Below, in pieces: positions 49,685-61,500 of a stretch of DNA of 64,000 nucleotides. The translations under genes and the position numbers were made by a program. This stretch comes from Blastomyces gilchristii SLH14081. Its lineage: Eukaryota; Ascomycota; Eurotiomycetes; Onygenales; Ajellomycetaceae. Each line of letters starts with the position of its first letter. Positions within the stretch are counted from its first letter, which is position 1. The stretch lies in assembly GCF_000003855.2 (NCBI RefSeq), contig NW_003101648.1, forward strand, positions 286,324 to 350,323, read 5' to 3'. The notes beneath the pieces are model-generated. The model was not told the origin of the DNA and searched no databases. It saw nothing but the letters and a program-made list of their open reading frames with translations.

Positions 49685-50002
49685 TGTAAAAGGCCTATGC
49701 CGAATAGATCGGTATAATATATAGGTCTTATATAACAAAGAGAAAAACGTTAGAGAAGAAAAGAAAGAGAAAGTGTGAAAATCAGCAATCAGAGTGAATA
49801 TTTATACACATACGTGATGATGTATGCGGTGAAACTTCAGGATGAAAGAATAGAGGTTTTTGTACATGATGAAGCTTCGGGCTGGAAGAATAGAAATTCT
49901 GTAGGTTTTCAGCCAAGAATCAGCAACTGAGAATCAGAGTAGTAGAAATCTGTGAAGTGTAACAGAATAGTTTATATAATTGATCAGGTGCAGCCTGCTA
50001 TA
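49685..50002 (-). repeat. H-b 3' LTR
   Basis: 318 bp; in coding sense it starts at 50002 (TATAGCAGGC, expected TGTAGC) and ends TTTTACA. Moderately decayed, with some CpG sites left. Confidence 0.92.
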
Positions 50003-50029
50003 TTAGTTCTCTTCTTCTTTCTTGATTGT

Positions 50030-53000
50030 ATATAGCTCTCATCAGTCAAGGGCTGCAGTCTCAGATAATATGAAACTCAGAGTTCAGATTAGATGATCAT
50101 AGCTGACTCATTTTATAAGATATTGTCAGTCACAGTCACAGAATCTCTTATCAAGAATATCTTCAATCTCTCATTTAAGTTTATTATCTTCTTCTATGAT
50201 TTCTGATAACTGTCAGTTGAAAGTCAGTTGAGAAGAGAATGAATTAATAGCAGTGTGATAAAACAAGCTTGTATAAAAGACATCATGAATCTCTGATGAT
50301 ATGTCAAGATGATAGTTATAACTGTCTAGAACTTCTATCACTTTATACTTTGTATAATAGTAATTCAGTGTGTGAGATGAGTGTGTGATCTGTATATTTT
50401 TAAGATTCAATTATATCAGATCTTCTATCTTATATTATTCAGCAGAGTCTCAGTGAATATTGATTTAATCTTCTTAATTCTGTTTAGCACTTATTATAAA
50501 GGCTTCTACTCAATCACAGATATCTGAAGTTTGTACTATATTATCAATAATCTGAATTAAACTGTGAGAGTTCAGTGTGAAATATATGACCTCTAGAAGA
50601 TTCAGTACTTTTATATGATATCTGTGTATAAGAAAGAACAGGCTTACATCTATTGAAACAGCATCTCAGTCATTGATAGTGACTTCAGTGTGTAGAAGAA
50701 GATTATATCAATCATCTTATAAGTGATTACAGAACTTATAAAGATAATTCTTTACAGTCTGAATTATTCATTCTGATGTATTATTAGTCTCAGAGTGATA
50801 GATAGTTAATAGACAGTGTATAATCTTGAGAACTTGACAGATTCTTATTCAGAGAGTACTTACAAATTGACAGCTCTGATCTGATACTATAGATCTCAGT
50901 AATCTATACATTTAATAGAACAGACTTCTTAGAAAAGCTTCAGTGACTTATTCAGTATTCATCTTATTACAGAGTTTCAATATTATATTCTTACTCAATT
51001 GATTTACAATGATCAGAATGTTTCTACAGTTTTTACTCTTAGAGAGATTAATAATGAAGTCAATTATCACATCTTATCAGATTCTATCAGAAATATCAAG
51101 TGATTTCAGCAGGCCTTTTCTACAGTTCTTTTACAAGATGATGAAGAAACAATGATTACAGTTTCAGATGAAATATCTGATACTGTTTAATATCTCAGAT
51201 CAGTAGAACTCTTGAGAGACTATTTAATACAGTTATTCATGACCTAGATGACTGATTATATGAGAGTCATGTATCTCTTATATTATTCAGGTGTGTAAGA
51301 GTTCAGAGTGAGAGACTCAGCATTATTTACAGAATTATAGAGTGTTATTATCATCAATTGAACATTCTGAGATGTCAATTCTTATACATAGTTCTGAGGA
51401 AAATTGAGGTGCTTCTTGTCATACTGCTTCAATAAGTGCTTGAAGAAGTTCATCAGTTTAAGCTGCTGTATGTCATAGTTCATCTAATGTAGGTTTGAGA
51501 GAAGTTGAGATATTAGTAACAGTTCTAATCAGAGAAGTATGTATAGTGTCATGAGCTGTTTCATCTTAATTAACTAGTATCTTCAGATTCAAGAGCTGAT
51601 ACTCTCAGTTCATTCAGTGAGTATCTGTTACATCAGATAACATATCTTACTTCTGTTATGAAAGATCATCTATCATTGGGTTCTGACTGTCAGAACAGTA
51701 GTGTATCATAAAATGAAAGTAGCTTAAGAACTCAGATTATCATATCTATTATTCAGTGAGTTTACAGATAGTTATAAAGTACTTAAAATTCTTATAATCT
51801 GTAATTATCTCAAATTCAGAGACAATTCAGAGTTCAGAGTCTCATTCTTCTAGACAGTGTATGATTGTGAGAAGTTTCTTATCATAGATCTCATAGTTGC
51901 ATTCAACAGAACTCAGTTTCTTAGACATGAAGATGCATAATTATAAAACATCTTTATCATTATATTACAATATAGCTTCTTCTGTGATATAGTCAGAGAA
52001 ATCAGCTTTAACAACTGTCTTATAATCAGGATTGAATATTATCAGCAGAGAGATATTAATAAATATCTTCTTTATCTGTATAAATGCAGCTTCAGTATCT
52101 GCTGATCATTGAAATACTGAGTCTTTCTTAGTGAGTTCTATAAGTGATCTCACAATATCTGAGAAGTTTCATATAAATCACTGATAGAAGTTAGTGAATT
52201 CAATGAAGCTTCATACATCTTTCACAGTATATGAAGTCTCTCACTCAAGAATAGTAGAGACTTTCTCAGAATTCATTTAAATTCTCTTATCAGCTTCTAT
52301 GATAAAGTCTAGATATTTTATACTCTTGACTTCAAAGTCATACTTATTAATATCTATTAATAGTTCTGTCTCTCATAATTATTGTAATATCTTCTGTATA
52401 TATTCTTGATATTCTTTTCTGAATTCATCAGTGAAGATGAGAATGTTATCTAGATATACAGATACAAACTTATCAAGAAAATCTCAGAGTACTCAGTTGA
52501 TATACTTCTGAAATGTACTGAGAGTATTAGTCAGTTCAAAGAGTGTGACTACTTATTTGAAGAGACTGTAACATGTTTAGAATGCTGTAAGTCATTCATC
52601 TTCTTCAGTGATATAAATCTTATGAAACACAGTGATAACATCTAGCTTTGTAAATCATTGAACTCATCTAATACATACTAGAGTTTCATTGATGAGAGAT
52701 AAGAGATAATGATCTTTCTTTATCAATCTGTTCAGATCTCAATAGTTCACACAGAATCAGAGTTCTTCATCTGACTTCTTTGCAAAGAGAATAGAAGCTG
52801 CAGTGAAAGAGTTACTAATATATATAAATTTCTTATTCAACAGATCATTGAGTGTCTTCTGAAGAAGAAGAAGTTCATCTTAAGATATATTATAAAGAAG
52901 GTCTTACAGTGATTTAAGATTCTTATTCTTCTTCTTTTCTAACTTGATACTGTGATTCATCTCTGAGCCTTGTAAAGAAGATATATTCATAATGTTATCT

Positions 53001-55321
53001 TATCAGAAGACATCTAGATATTCATGATATTATTAAGAGAGTTTTATGCAAGAATCTGTTATTGTAGTACAGAATAACTTATCTGAAGCTTTCTTAATAT
53101 TGATCAGACTGATGAAATAGATTGATATATAGTCTTACTATTGATGACTTTATCAGCAGCTCTGTCAGCAGTTTTGATAATAACTTCTTTTTCAAAGTAT
53201 TTTATAGGTGTTGACAGAGATCTGTGTAAGATTCATAGTCTTGTGAATATCATCTTCATGAATTCTATCATTGTTAGAGAATATTAAGCTTCTGTTTTAA
53301 GTATTTAACAAGATATCTTGTTCAGATAGTCAGATAAGTCCTAGTATGAGATTATAGTCAAGATTATCAACTTTGTATATATAGATATCTTCATGTTAAT
53401 GTTCTTTAACATCTATGTTTAGTTTCATCATGTAATGCATGTGAATGTCTTTTGAATTATCAAATTCTGTGAGAAGTCAGAGTCTTAGTAAGAGAATACA
53501 CTGAAGGTTATAATATCTTACAATTGAAGATTTAATCATTGTATAATAGCATAGACTGCTGTCTATCATGGCTTTCATATTATATATATTATCTATCACA
53601 GTAGATACAAGAATTGCATTCATTGTCATTTTCTCTTTAAATCATTGTTATCTGACCTCTTCAAGCTCCTGCTTGTGAATTTGAATAGAAGCTAATCTTT
53701 TCCCTGTTTCATTAGAGTATTCTCATAGTTATCTTCTGAATTCTTCTCTAATGTAATATGATTAATGTGAACAGACACTGATTCATTCTTTGAGTGAGGA
53801 GGTACATAGGCTGATTAACAGTTGAAAGTAATATGTCTCAATCAGTTACAGTTAATGCACACTTCTCATTGACATTGATCAGTGACTTCTTTGAGAGTGA
53901 TCTCAGAAACTCAGAAGCCTGTTCAGATGGCAGAGACTCTTGCTTATGTATAGATATTTAAGTCTACTCAGTTTATAGCATCTGCATCATTATTGTTGTT
54001 TCTCAGTACAGGTGTATAAGTGACTGAATTATTTCTCAACACAGGTGTGTGAGTGTAACATCTTTTATCACTGTTCTGTATACTCTTGAGCTTGATAAGA
54101 CAGTTATTCAATGTTCAGAGCTGTATACAGAAGCCTTTATAAGTTGAGTCTTGATTTACACTTATAAGAGTCTGTAAGAGTTTGAAAGTTAATATCTTCT
54201 TGAGTATACTAATCTTCATTTAATTCTCTCAAGATTGATCACCTGCTTTTAAGATTTTAATGTCAAAGTCAGAGATAAATGTTGTAAGAGAAGTGTTTCT
54301 CTGTCAGATACTCTGTAATTAATCTAATACTTTCTGTTGCATGTAGACTGACCATGTGACCGTGTCAGAAACCAGGACCAGATTTTTTGATAGTCTCATT
54401 ACCAATTCAACTGATCTCATTACACAGTTTTAACATTAGATAGTAGTCTCATACTGTCTCAGTGAGACTTACTGTCTACTCTTGTCACATTTTTCAAATG
54501 AGACCATGATTTCCACTTCTCAATTTAAATTATTTTTATTGCTTTAAATGACTTTAAATCTCATTTGAGCATTACCAAAAAGTGTTACTTTTTAAAAAAT
54601 TAAAAATAGGCTAAAAGAAACCTTAAAATGTCTAAAAATAGTAACTTTATGCTAAGAATGAGACTAAATGAGACCAAATGAGACCACTTTCTCATTTTTT
54701 TCAAGTCATGGTTTCATTTTAAGATCTTATATATAGTCACTTTGCATGTTTTTTTAATGACTAGTCCCAGCGGGATTCACGGCAAGAAATGTATGGGATC
54801 AGACCAAATGAGATCAAATGTGAAATTCATGATTCTGACGGCTAGTCTAGTTGCATGACAGTGTCTTGAAACAGAATATCAAGATATTTGATGATGTTAT
54901 CAGGTGTTCACAACACTGATTTACATACTTTCATTCATGAATGAAACTTCTGTTTTATGTAATTCTTCAATCATTCATTGATATATCAATCTTGATTGAT
55001 TAGTGAACTGATAATATCTTCATTCACACTCAGTTTCATGAGCATTTCCATCCTTCATGATGAGTAGAGAGTGAGATTGAAAGTATTAAAATATGTAGAA
55101 GCATCTAAGTATTCTTTCAGTGCTTTTGTATTCAATTCTATAGATATTGAAATTACATGAGTTTCTTATTAAATTAATCATTGAATTTTCTTGTATTGAA
55201 GTTGTTAAGTTGCATGTATATCAGCTATCTGTTGCTGTTGTAATTTCAACATTGCTCAGAGTTACTGTGATATTGCATCTATGCTCGCGTTCAAGAGTTC
55301 TTTCATATTATCATTAGACAT
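50030..55321 (-). pseudogene. H-b gag-pol polyprotein (chromovirus), decayed
   Basis: Gag begins Met-Ser-Asn-Asp-Asn at 55321 and is interrupted by M3 (54344-54849). The RT begins about 52830 with Lys-Lys-Phe-Ile-Tyr-Ile; the catalytic box reads Val-Tyr-Leu-Asp-Asn-Ile near 52455 (second Asp to Asn). RNase H follows at about 51950-51600. The integrase C-terminal part (50213-50410) ends in a His-Asp-Val-Phe-Tyr-Thr-Ser stretch, as in chromoviruses just before the chromodomain. The chromodomain has Asp-Ile-Leu-Asp-Lys-Arg then Gln-Tyr-Leu-Ile-Lys. Many stops, chiefly TGA and TAA. Confidence 0.87.
54344..54849 (-). mobile_element. M3, 506-bp non-autonomous hAT element
   Basis: Inverted relative to M1. 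TIR TAGACTGACC…GGCTAGTCTA; exact 8-bp TSD gttgcatg (54336-54343 and 54850-54857). Inserted in gag of H-b; H-a and H-c lack it at the same place. Confidence 0.95.
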
Positions 55322-55596
55322 GATTATATCAATTGTCAGATATATAATCATATAAATATCTCATATATCTGAGATATCAGAACTCTCAGATCTTTCACTG
55401 ACATTCTCTTGTAAGATCTTACTCTCTTTATAAGATCTTGTTGTGAGGTCAGAGTGACTGATGAGCAAGCTTCTATCTGAGAACTTGATATTCACTTAAC
55501 TGTTTGACTGTTTCTCTATTTCTTACATGTTATTACATGTTCAGATATCTCAGTGAGTAATCATTTCTAATAAGAAGACAATGAACATTTTTCTAG

Positions 55597-55914
55597 TGTA
55601 AGAGGCCTACACTGAATAGATCAGTATAATATATAGGTCTTATATAATAAAGAGAAAAATGTTAGAGAACAAAAGAAAGAGAAAGTGTGAGAATCAGTGA
55701 TCAGAGTGAATATTTATATGTGTACACAGTAGTGTACATGGTGGAACTTCGGGGCGGAAGAATAGGGGTTTTTGAACACAGTGAAGCTTCAGAGTGAAAG
55801 AATAGAAATTCCGTAGGTTTTCAGCTGAGAATGAGCGACTGAGAATCGGAGTGGTAGAAATCTGTGAAGTGTAACGGAATAGTCTATATGATTGATCAGG
55901 CGCAGCCCGCTACA
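55597..55914 (-). repeat. H-b 5' LTR
   Basis: 318 bp, in coding sense TGTAGCGGGCTGCGCC to GCCTCTTACA. It keeps more CpG sites than the 3' LTR. A leader of about 275 bp separates it from gag. Confidence 0.93.
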
Positions 55915-56070
55915 TACTCTCTTACAGAGTCTCTTCAAGGCATCATAACATGTCTTATAATCTGTCTCTTCTCACTTGAACATCTTCTTCTTCTCTCTCT
56001 TCAATCTGTGACAGTGCTCACGCACCTTGATGATCCGCAGAATCACAGAATATTTGAAGAGAAATAACAT
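55915..56070 (-). pseudogene. Second gene of T, 5' part
   Basis: 52 codons from the ATG complementary to 56068-56070 to the H-b insertion. Rich in Arg, Lys and aromatic residues, with a Val-Arg-Glu-His-Cys-His stretch and one TGA stop. Several CpG sites remain (for example gatccgcag near 56034), so this part is less mutated than its surroundings. An upstream exon cannot be excluded. Continues at 49679. Confidence 0.55.
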
Positions 56071-56125
56071 GATTAGTTTCAGTGAGTATTGAAGAGAGGT
56101 GAAGGCAGAAGAGACAGTCAGAAAT

Positions 56126-56256
56126 AATATAATAATAATAATAATAATGATGATGATAATAGTAATAATAGTAATAATAGTAATAGTGATATTAATAATA
56201 ATGATGATGATAATGATGATAATAATAATGATGATAATGATAATGATAATGATGAA
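56126..56256 (+). repeat. AAT/GAT compound microsatellite
   Basis: About 130 bp of aat, gat and agt trinucleotides with few interruptions, upstream of the second T gene. Unlike the LINE tails it has no LINE 3' UTR next to it. Confidence 0.85.
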
Positions 56257-57202
56257 AGAGAGAGTGCATTGAAATATATTACTGACTTATCAAATATAAA
56301 AAGACTTAAAGCAAATATTAACAGCTTTCAGAGATGTACAGAAACAGCTACAGTGTTATACAGTAACATTATCTTCATTTAATACATACACTGTTGATAT
56401 TCTTTGTATACAGTTATTATATAATCTATATCAGAGATACATGCAGAAAACAGATCTTTGTTACTAGAGAGAATGATTGCAGCAATTCTCTGTTTTCATA
56501 TTATAAAGATAAGTTATTCTCATTTCTTTCTTCTCTCTTTTCTCTTCTTCTTCAACTCATCACTAAGTTCAAGCTGATATGAAAACTATTAAAACACTCT
56601 TAGAAATTCTTAAATTGAAGAGTATAGACTAATCAAATTTTAAATACAGAAGAATTAAATTACATTCAATATTACTAATTATTCATTTCTTCTTAATAAA
56701 ACAACAGTTGTATCTTCTCTTCTCTCTTCTTAAATGAAATATGGCCTGTGAAAAGCAAGTATTATGTCAGATCATAATAATCAACACAGTCTCAGTACAT
56801 AGAACTGTATACACACAGTGTATACTGAACTATTTTATTTGATTGTATTTTATTTTATAATTAAATCTATATTTTAATCAATTTTAATTATATTATAATA
56901 ATTTTGAATTATATTATAATATAAATCTTGATATTTATAAATTACAAATTAAAAAGTTAAAATAATGAATATTCATTGAGATATTAACATTTGAAGTTGA
57001 TTGAAATAGAATTACAGAGGCGGGCGTTGAGTGTAGATGAGTGTTGAGTGGTTAATTATGTTATATATTATATGAAAGTAACACTTTTTAATAACACTCA
57101 GTCTCTGATATTATAAAAATAGAGTCTCTTCATAAGATTTATTTTTATCAGAAGTTGAGAAATCTTATATTTCTCAAGATCATCTTCATGTACCTTATTC
57201 AT

Positions 57203-57230
57203 GAAATTAATGAGAAAAATCATTAATTTC
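57203..57230 (+). other. Perfect 11-bp inverted repeat
   Basis: GAAATTAATGA, loop of 6 (gaaaaa), TCATTAATTTC. No T-run directly follows, so it is not called a terminator. Function unknown. Confidence 0.5.
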
Positions 57231-57471
57231 AGTATTCTGCTCTTAATGCTATTCAAGTGACAGCAGAGTTCACTCTGATCATACTTTTTAAGTGTATATT
57301 TTCTAAATATTCACATTTATACAGATATATACTGATTATTTATTAGTTAATATTAAGATAATAACTTATTACAGCTATGTTACTCTCATTATAAGAGATA
57401 CATGATTAATGATAAATATTATAAAGACTCTGAGAAGTGAGTATTTTAAGAATACTACAGTTATGCAATCT

Positions 57472-57615
57472 TGATTTTTTTTATTTTTATTTTTTATTTT
57501 TTTATTTTTCTTTTCTTTTTTTTTTCTTTCTCTTTTTTTTCATTGTGATTTTTTCTTGTTTTTATTTTATTTTTTATTTTTTATTTTTTTTGTATTTTAT
57601 ATTTTTTTCATAATT
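57472..57615 (+). repeat. T-rich low-complexity tract
   Basis: Long T runs broken by single A, C or G, followed by AT-rich sequence. Part of T. Confidence 0.8.
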
Positions 57616-57958
57616 AAAATTATATGAATTATAATCTGTGTTTAGAAAAGTAATAATATTTAATAATACTCTCTATTAAATTTTCAATAAATGAGCACTA
57701 TATTATGATATTATGTAAGTGAGAAGTGATTTCATAATCTCATTTAATACTATTCTCAATAATGAGATCAGAATGAAAATATAACTAAGAATTTAAACAT
57801 ATTCTTTATTCAGAACTAGATTTTTATTTGAAAAGTGAATCTGAGATCTTTAATATTTGAAATAACATGATTTGAAATCAATGTAATGAATACAAATTAT
57901 GATCAGAAGTAATACTTTTAAGCAATGTAATAACTGTAAAGTTTGATTCTGATCTCAG

Positions 57959-58464
57959 TAGACTGGCCGCCAGAATCATGAATTTCATGTTTGATTTCAT
58001 TTAGTCTGATCTTATACATTTCTTGATGTGAATCCCGCTGGGACTAGTCATCAAAAAAACATGCAAAGTGACTATATATCAGATCTTAAAATGAAACCAT
58101 GACTTGAAAAAAATGAGAAAGTGGTTCCATTTGATCCCATTTAATCCCATTCTTGACATAAAGTTACTATTTTTAGACATTTTAAGGTTTTTTTTAGACT
58201 ATTTTTAATTTTTTAAAAAGTAACGCTTTTTGGTAACACTCAAATGAGATTTAAAGTCATTTAAAGCAATAAAAATAATTTAAATTGAGAAGTGAAAATC
58301 ATGATCCCATTTGAAAAATGTGACAAGAGTAGACAGTAAGTCCCACTGGGACAGTATGAAACTACTATCAAATGTTAAAACCATGTAATAGGATCAGTCA
58401 AATTGGTAATGAGACTATCAAAAAATCTGGTCCTGGTCTCAGACACGGTCACACGGTCAGTCTA
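57959..58464 (+). mobile_element. M4, 506-bp hAT element inserted in the right end of T
   Basis: TIR TAGACTGGCCGC…CGGTCAGTCTA; exact 8-bp TSD gatctcag (57951-57958 and 58465-58472). The target lies in the right terminus of T: after M4 comes a second terminus 'acacggtcacacagtcagtcta' ending at 58494. Confidence 0.95.
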
Positions 58465-58518
58465 GATCTCAGACACGGTCACACAGTCAGTCTAGTTATC
58501 ACACATTTAACAAATGAT

Positions 58519-61500
58519 ATGTCTAATGACAATATAAGAGAACTCTTGAATGTAAGCATAGATGTGATATCACAGTGACTTCAAGCAATGTTGAAATTAT
58601 AACAATAATAAATAGCTGACATGCATGTGACTCAACAACTTCAATATGAGGAAATTCAATGATTAATTCAACAAGAAACTCATGTAATTTCAATATTAAC
58701 AGAATCAAATACAATACAAGTACTGAAAGAATGCTTAGATACTCTCATATATTTCAATACTTCTAATCTCACTCTCTACTCATTATGAAGATTGAAAATG
58801 CTTGTGAAACTGAGTGTGGATGAAGATGTCATCAGTTCACTAATCAATCAAGATTAATATATCAATGAATGATTGAAGAATCATGTGAAACAGAAGTTTC
58901 ATTCATAGATGAAAGCATGTGAATCAGTGTTGTAAATATCTGATAATATTATCAAACATCTTGATGTTCTGTTTCAAGACACTGTTATATAACAGAAAGT
59001 GTTAGATTGATTACAGAGTATCTGACAGAGAAACACTTCACTTACAACATTCATCTCTGACTTCAACACTAAGATTCTAGAAGTAGATGATCAATCTTGA
59101 AAGAATTGAATGAAGATTAGCATGCTCAAGAAGACATTAACTTTTAAACTCTTACAGACTCTTGTAAGTATAAATGAAGACTCAACTTATGAAGGCTTCT
59201 ACACATAACTTCAGACATTGAATAACTGTCTTATCAAGCTCAAGAGTATACAGAATAATGATAGAAGACATTATATCTCAGTCACTTATATACCTGTGCT
59301 GAAGAATAACAACAATGATGCAGATGCTATAAACTAAGTAGACTCAAATATCTACATATAAGCAAGAGTCTCTGTTATCTGAACAGGCTTCTGAGTCTCT
59401 GAGATCACTTCTGAAGAAGTCACTGACTGATGTCAATGTGAGATGTGCATCAGTTGTAACTGATCAGAACATATCACTTTCAACTGCTGATTAATCTATA
59501 TGTTTTCTTACTCAAGAGAAAGATCAGTGTCTTCTTGTTCAAAGAATGAATCAGTGTCTGTTCATGTCAATCACATTGTATTAGAGAAAGACTTGAAAGA
59601 TAACTATGAGAACACTCTGATGAAACAGGGAAAAGATTAACTTCTGTTCAAATTTGCAAACAGAAGTTTGAAGAGGTTGAATAACAATGATTTGAAGAAA
59701 AAATGATAATGAATGCAATTCTTGTATCTACTGTGATGAATAATATATATAATATGAAGATCATGATAGATAGCAGTCTATATCACTATGTAATGATTAA
59801 ATCTTCAGTTGTAAGATATTACAATCTTCAGTGTATTCTCTTATCAAGACTCTGAGTTCTTACAGAATTTAATGACTCAAAAGATGTTTGCATCTGTTAC
59901 ATGATGAAGTTGACCATAGATGTTGAAGAACATTAATGTGAAGATGCCTATGTATATGAAGTTGTTAATCTCAATTATAATCTTATGTTAGAACTTGTCT
60001 GACTATCTGAACAAGGTATCTTATTGAATGCTTGAAACAGAAGCTTGATATTCTCTAATAATAATAGAATTCATGGAGATGATATTCACAAAATCATGAA
60101 TCTGACACAGATCTCTGTCAATGTGTATGAAATGCTCTGAAAAAGAAGTCACTGACAGAATCACTGATAAGATCACTGATAGCAGAATTATATAATAATC
60201 TACTTTATCAGTCTGACTGATATTAAAAAGGCTCTGGAAAAGTTATTCTGTATTATAATAATAGATTCTCATATAAAACTTTCTCAATAATATCATGAAT
60301 ATCTAGATGTCTTTTAACAAGATAATAATATTACAAATCTACCTCTCTTATAAGGCTCAGAAGTGAAACACAGTATCAAGTTAGAGAAGAAGAATGATAA
60401 AGACTCTGAATCATCATAAGGCCTTCTTTATAACATGTTCTGAGATGAACTCCTTCTTCTTTAGAAGACACTTAATAATCTATTAAATAAGAAATTTATA
60501 TATATTAACAACTCTTTCACTGCAGCTTCTATTCTCTTTGCAAAGAAATCAGATGAAGAACTTCAATTCTGTGTGAACTATTGAGAATTGAATAGATTAA
60601 TTAAGAAGAACTGCTATTCTTTATCTCTGATCAATGAAACTCTAGCTCACATTGAACAAGCTTAATAATTTATAAAACTAGATATCATTGCTGTGTTTTA
60701 TAAGATCTGTATTACTGAAGAAGATGAATGACTTACAGCATTCTGAACACATTATGATCTCTTTGAATAGATAGTTACTCTCTTTGAACTGGCTAATGTC
60801 TCTAGTACATTTCAGAAGTATATCAACTGAGCACTCTGAGATTTTCTTGATGAATTTATATCTGTATATCTCAATGACATTCTCATCTTCACTGATGAAT
60901 TCAGAAAAGAATATCAAGAACACATGTGAAAAGTATTACAATAATTATAAGAAGCAGAACTATCAATAGATATTGACAAGTGTGATTTTGAAGTCAAGAG
61001 TATTAAATATCTGAGTTTTATTATAGAAGCTGGTAAGAGAATTTGAATGAATTCTGAGAAAGTCTCTGCTATTCTTGAATGAGAAGCTTCATATACTGTG
61101 AAAGATATACAAAGCTTCATTGAATTTACTAACTTCTATAAGTGATTTATATGAAACTTCTTAGATATTATAAGATCACTTACAGAACTTATTAAGAAGA
61201 ACTCAGTATTTCAGTGATCAGTGAATACTGAAGCTGCATTTATATAAATAAAGAAGATGTTTATTAACATCTCTCTACTAATAACATTTAATTCTGATTA
61301 TGAAACAGTTATTGAAGCTGACTTCTCTGACTATGTCACTATGTTATAGAGAAAGTGATATTATAATATGATGATGAAGATATCTTATAATTATGCATCT
61401 TCATGTCTAAGAAACTGAGTTCTGCTGAATGCAACTATGAGATCTATGACAAGAAACTTCTTACAATTATATACTGTTTAGAAGAATGAGACTCTGAACT

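Larger units (their letters stand above)
49685..55914 (-). mobile_element. H-b, complete Ty3/gypsy chromovirus
   Basis: 6230 bp with two 318-bp LTRs (49685-50002 and 55597-55914) and an exact 5-bp TSD tactc (49680-49684 and 55915-55919). It interrupts the second gene of T without changing its frame once removed. Coding order right to left: gag (ATG complementary to 55319-55321), protease, RT, RNase H, integrase, chromodomain (about 50030-50200). M3 sits in gag. Reference copy for family H. Confidence 0.95.
56071..57958. other. T 5' non-coding region with simple repeats
   Basis: About 1.9 kb with no recognisable gene. It holds an AAT/GAT microsatellite, a perfect 11-bp hairpin, a short GC patch near 57015-57050 and a T-rich tract. 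The last about 20 bp are the start of the right terminus of T, interrupted by M4. Confidence 0.5.
45806..58494 (-). mobile_element. T, autonomous-type hAT transposon, split by H-b and M4
   Basis: Ends: TAGACTGACTG at 45806 and CAGTCAGTCTA at 58494, flanked by exact 8-bp duplications gttatcac (45798-45805 and 58495-58502). Span 12.7 kb; about 5.9 kb after removing H-b (49685-55914) and M4 (57959-58464) with their TSDs. The left about 105 bp and right about 45 bp are homologous to M. It encodes a hAT transposase (46135-48010) and a second spliced gene (pieces at 56070-55915 and 49679-49013), both on the minus strand. Degraded but structurally complete. Confidence 0.9.

Noticed and set aside
56126..56256. 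Microsatellite as the tail of another LINE
   Set aside because: No LINE 3' UTR or stem-loop precedes it and no TSD was found.
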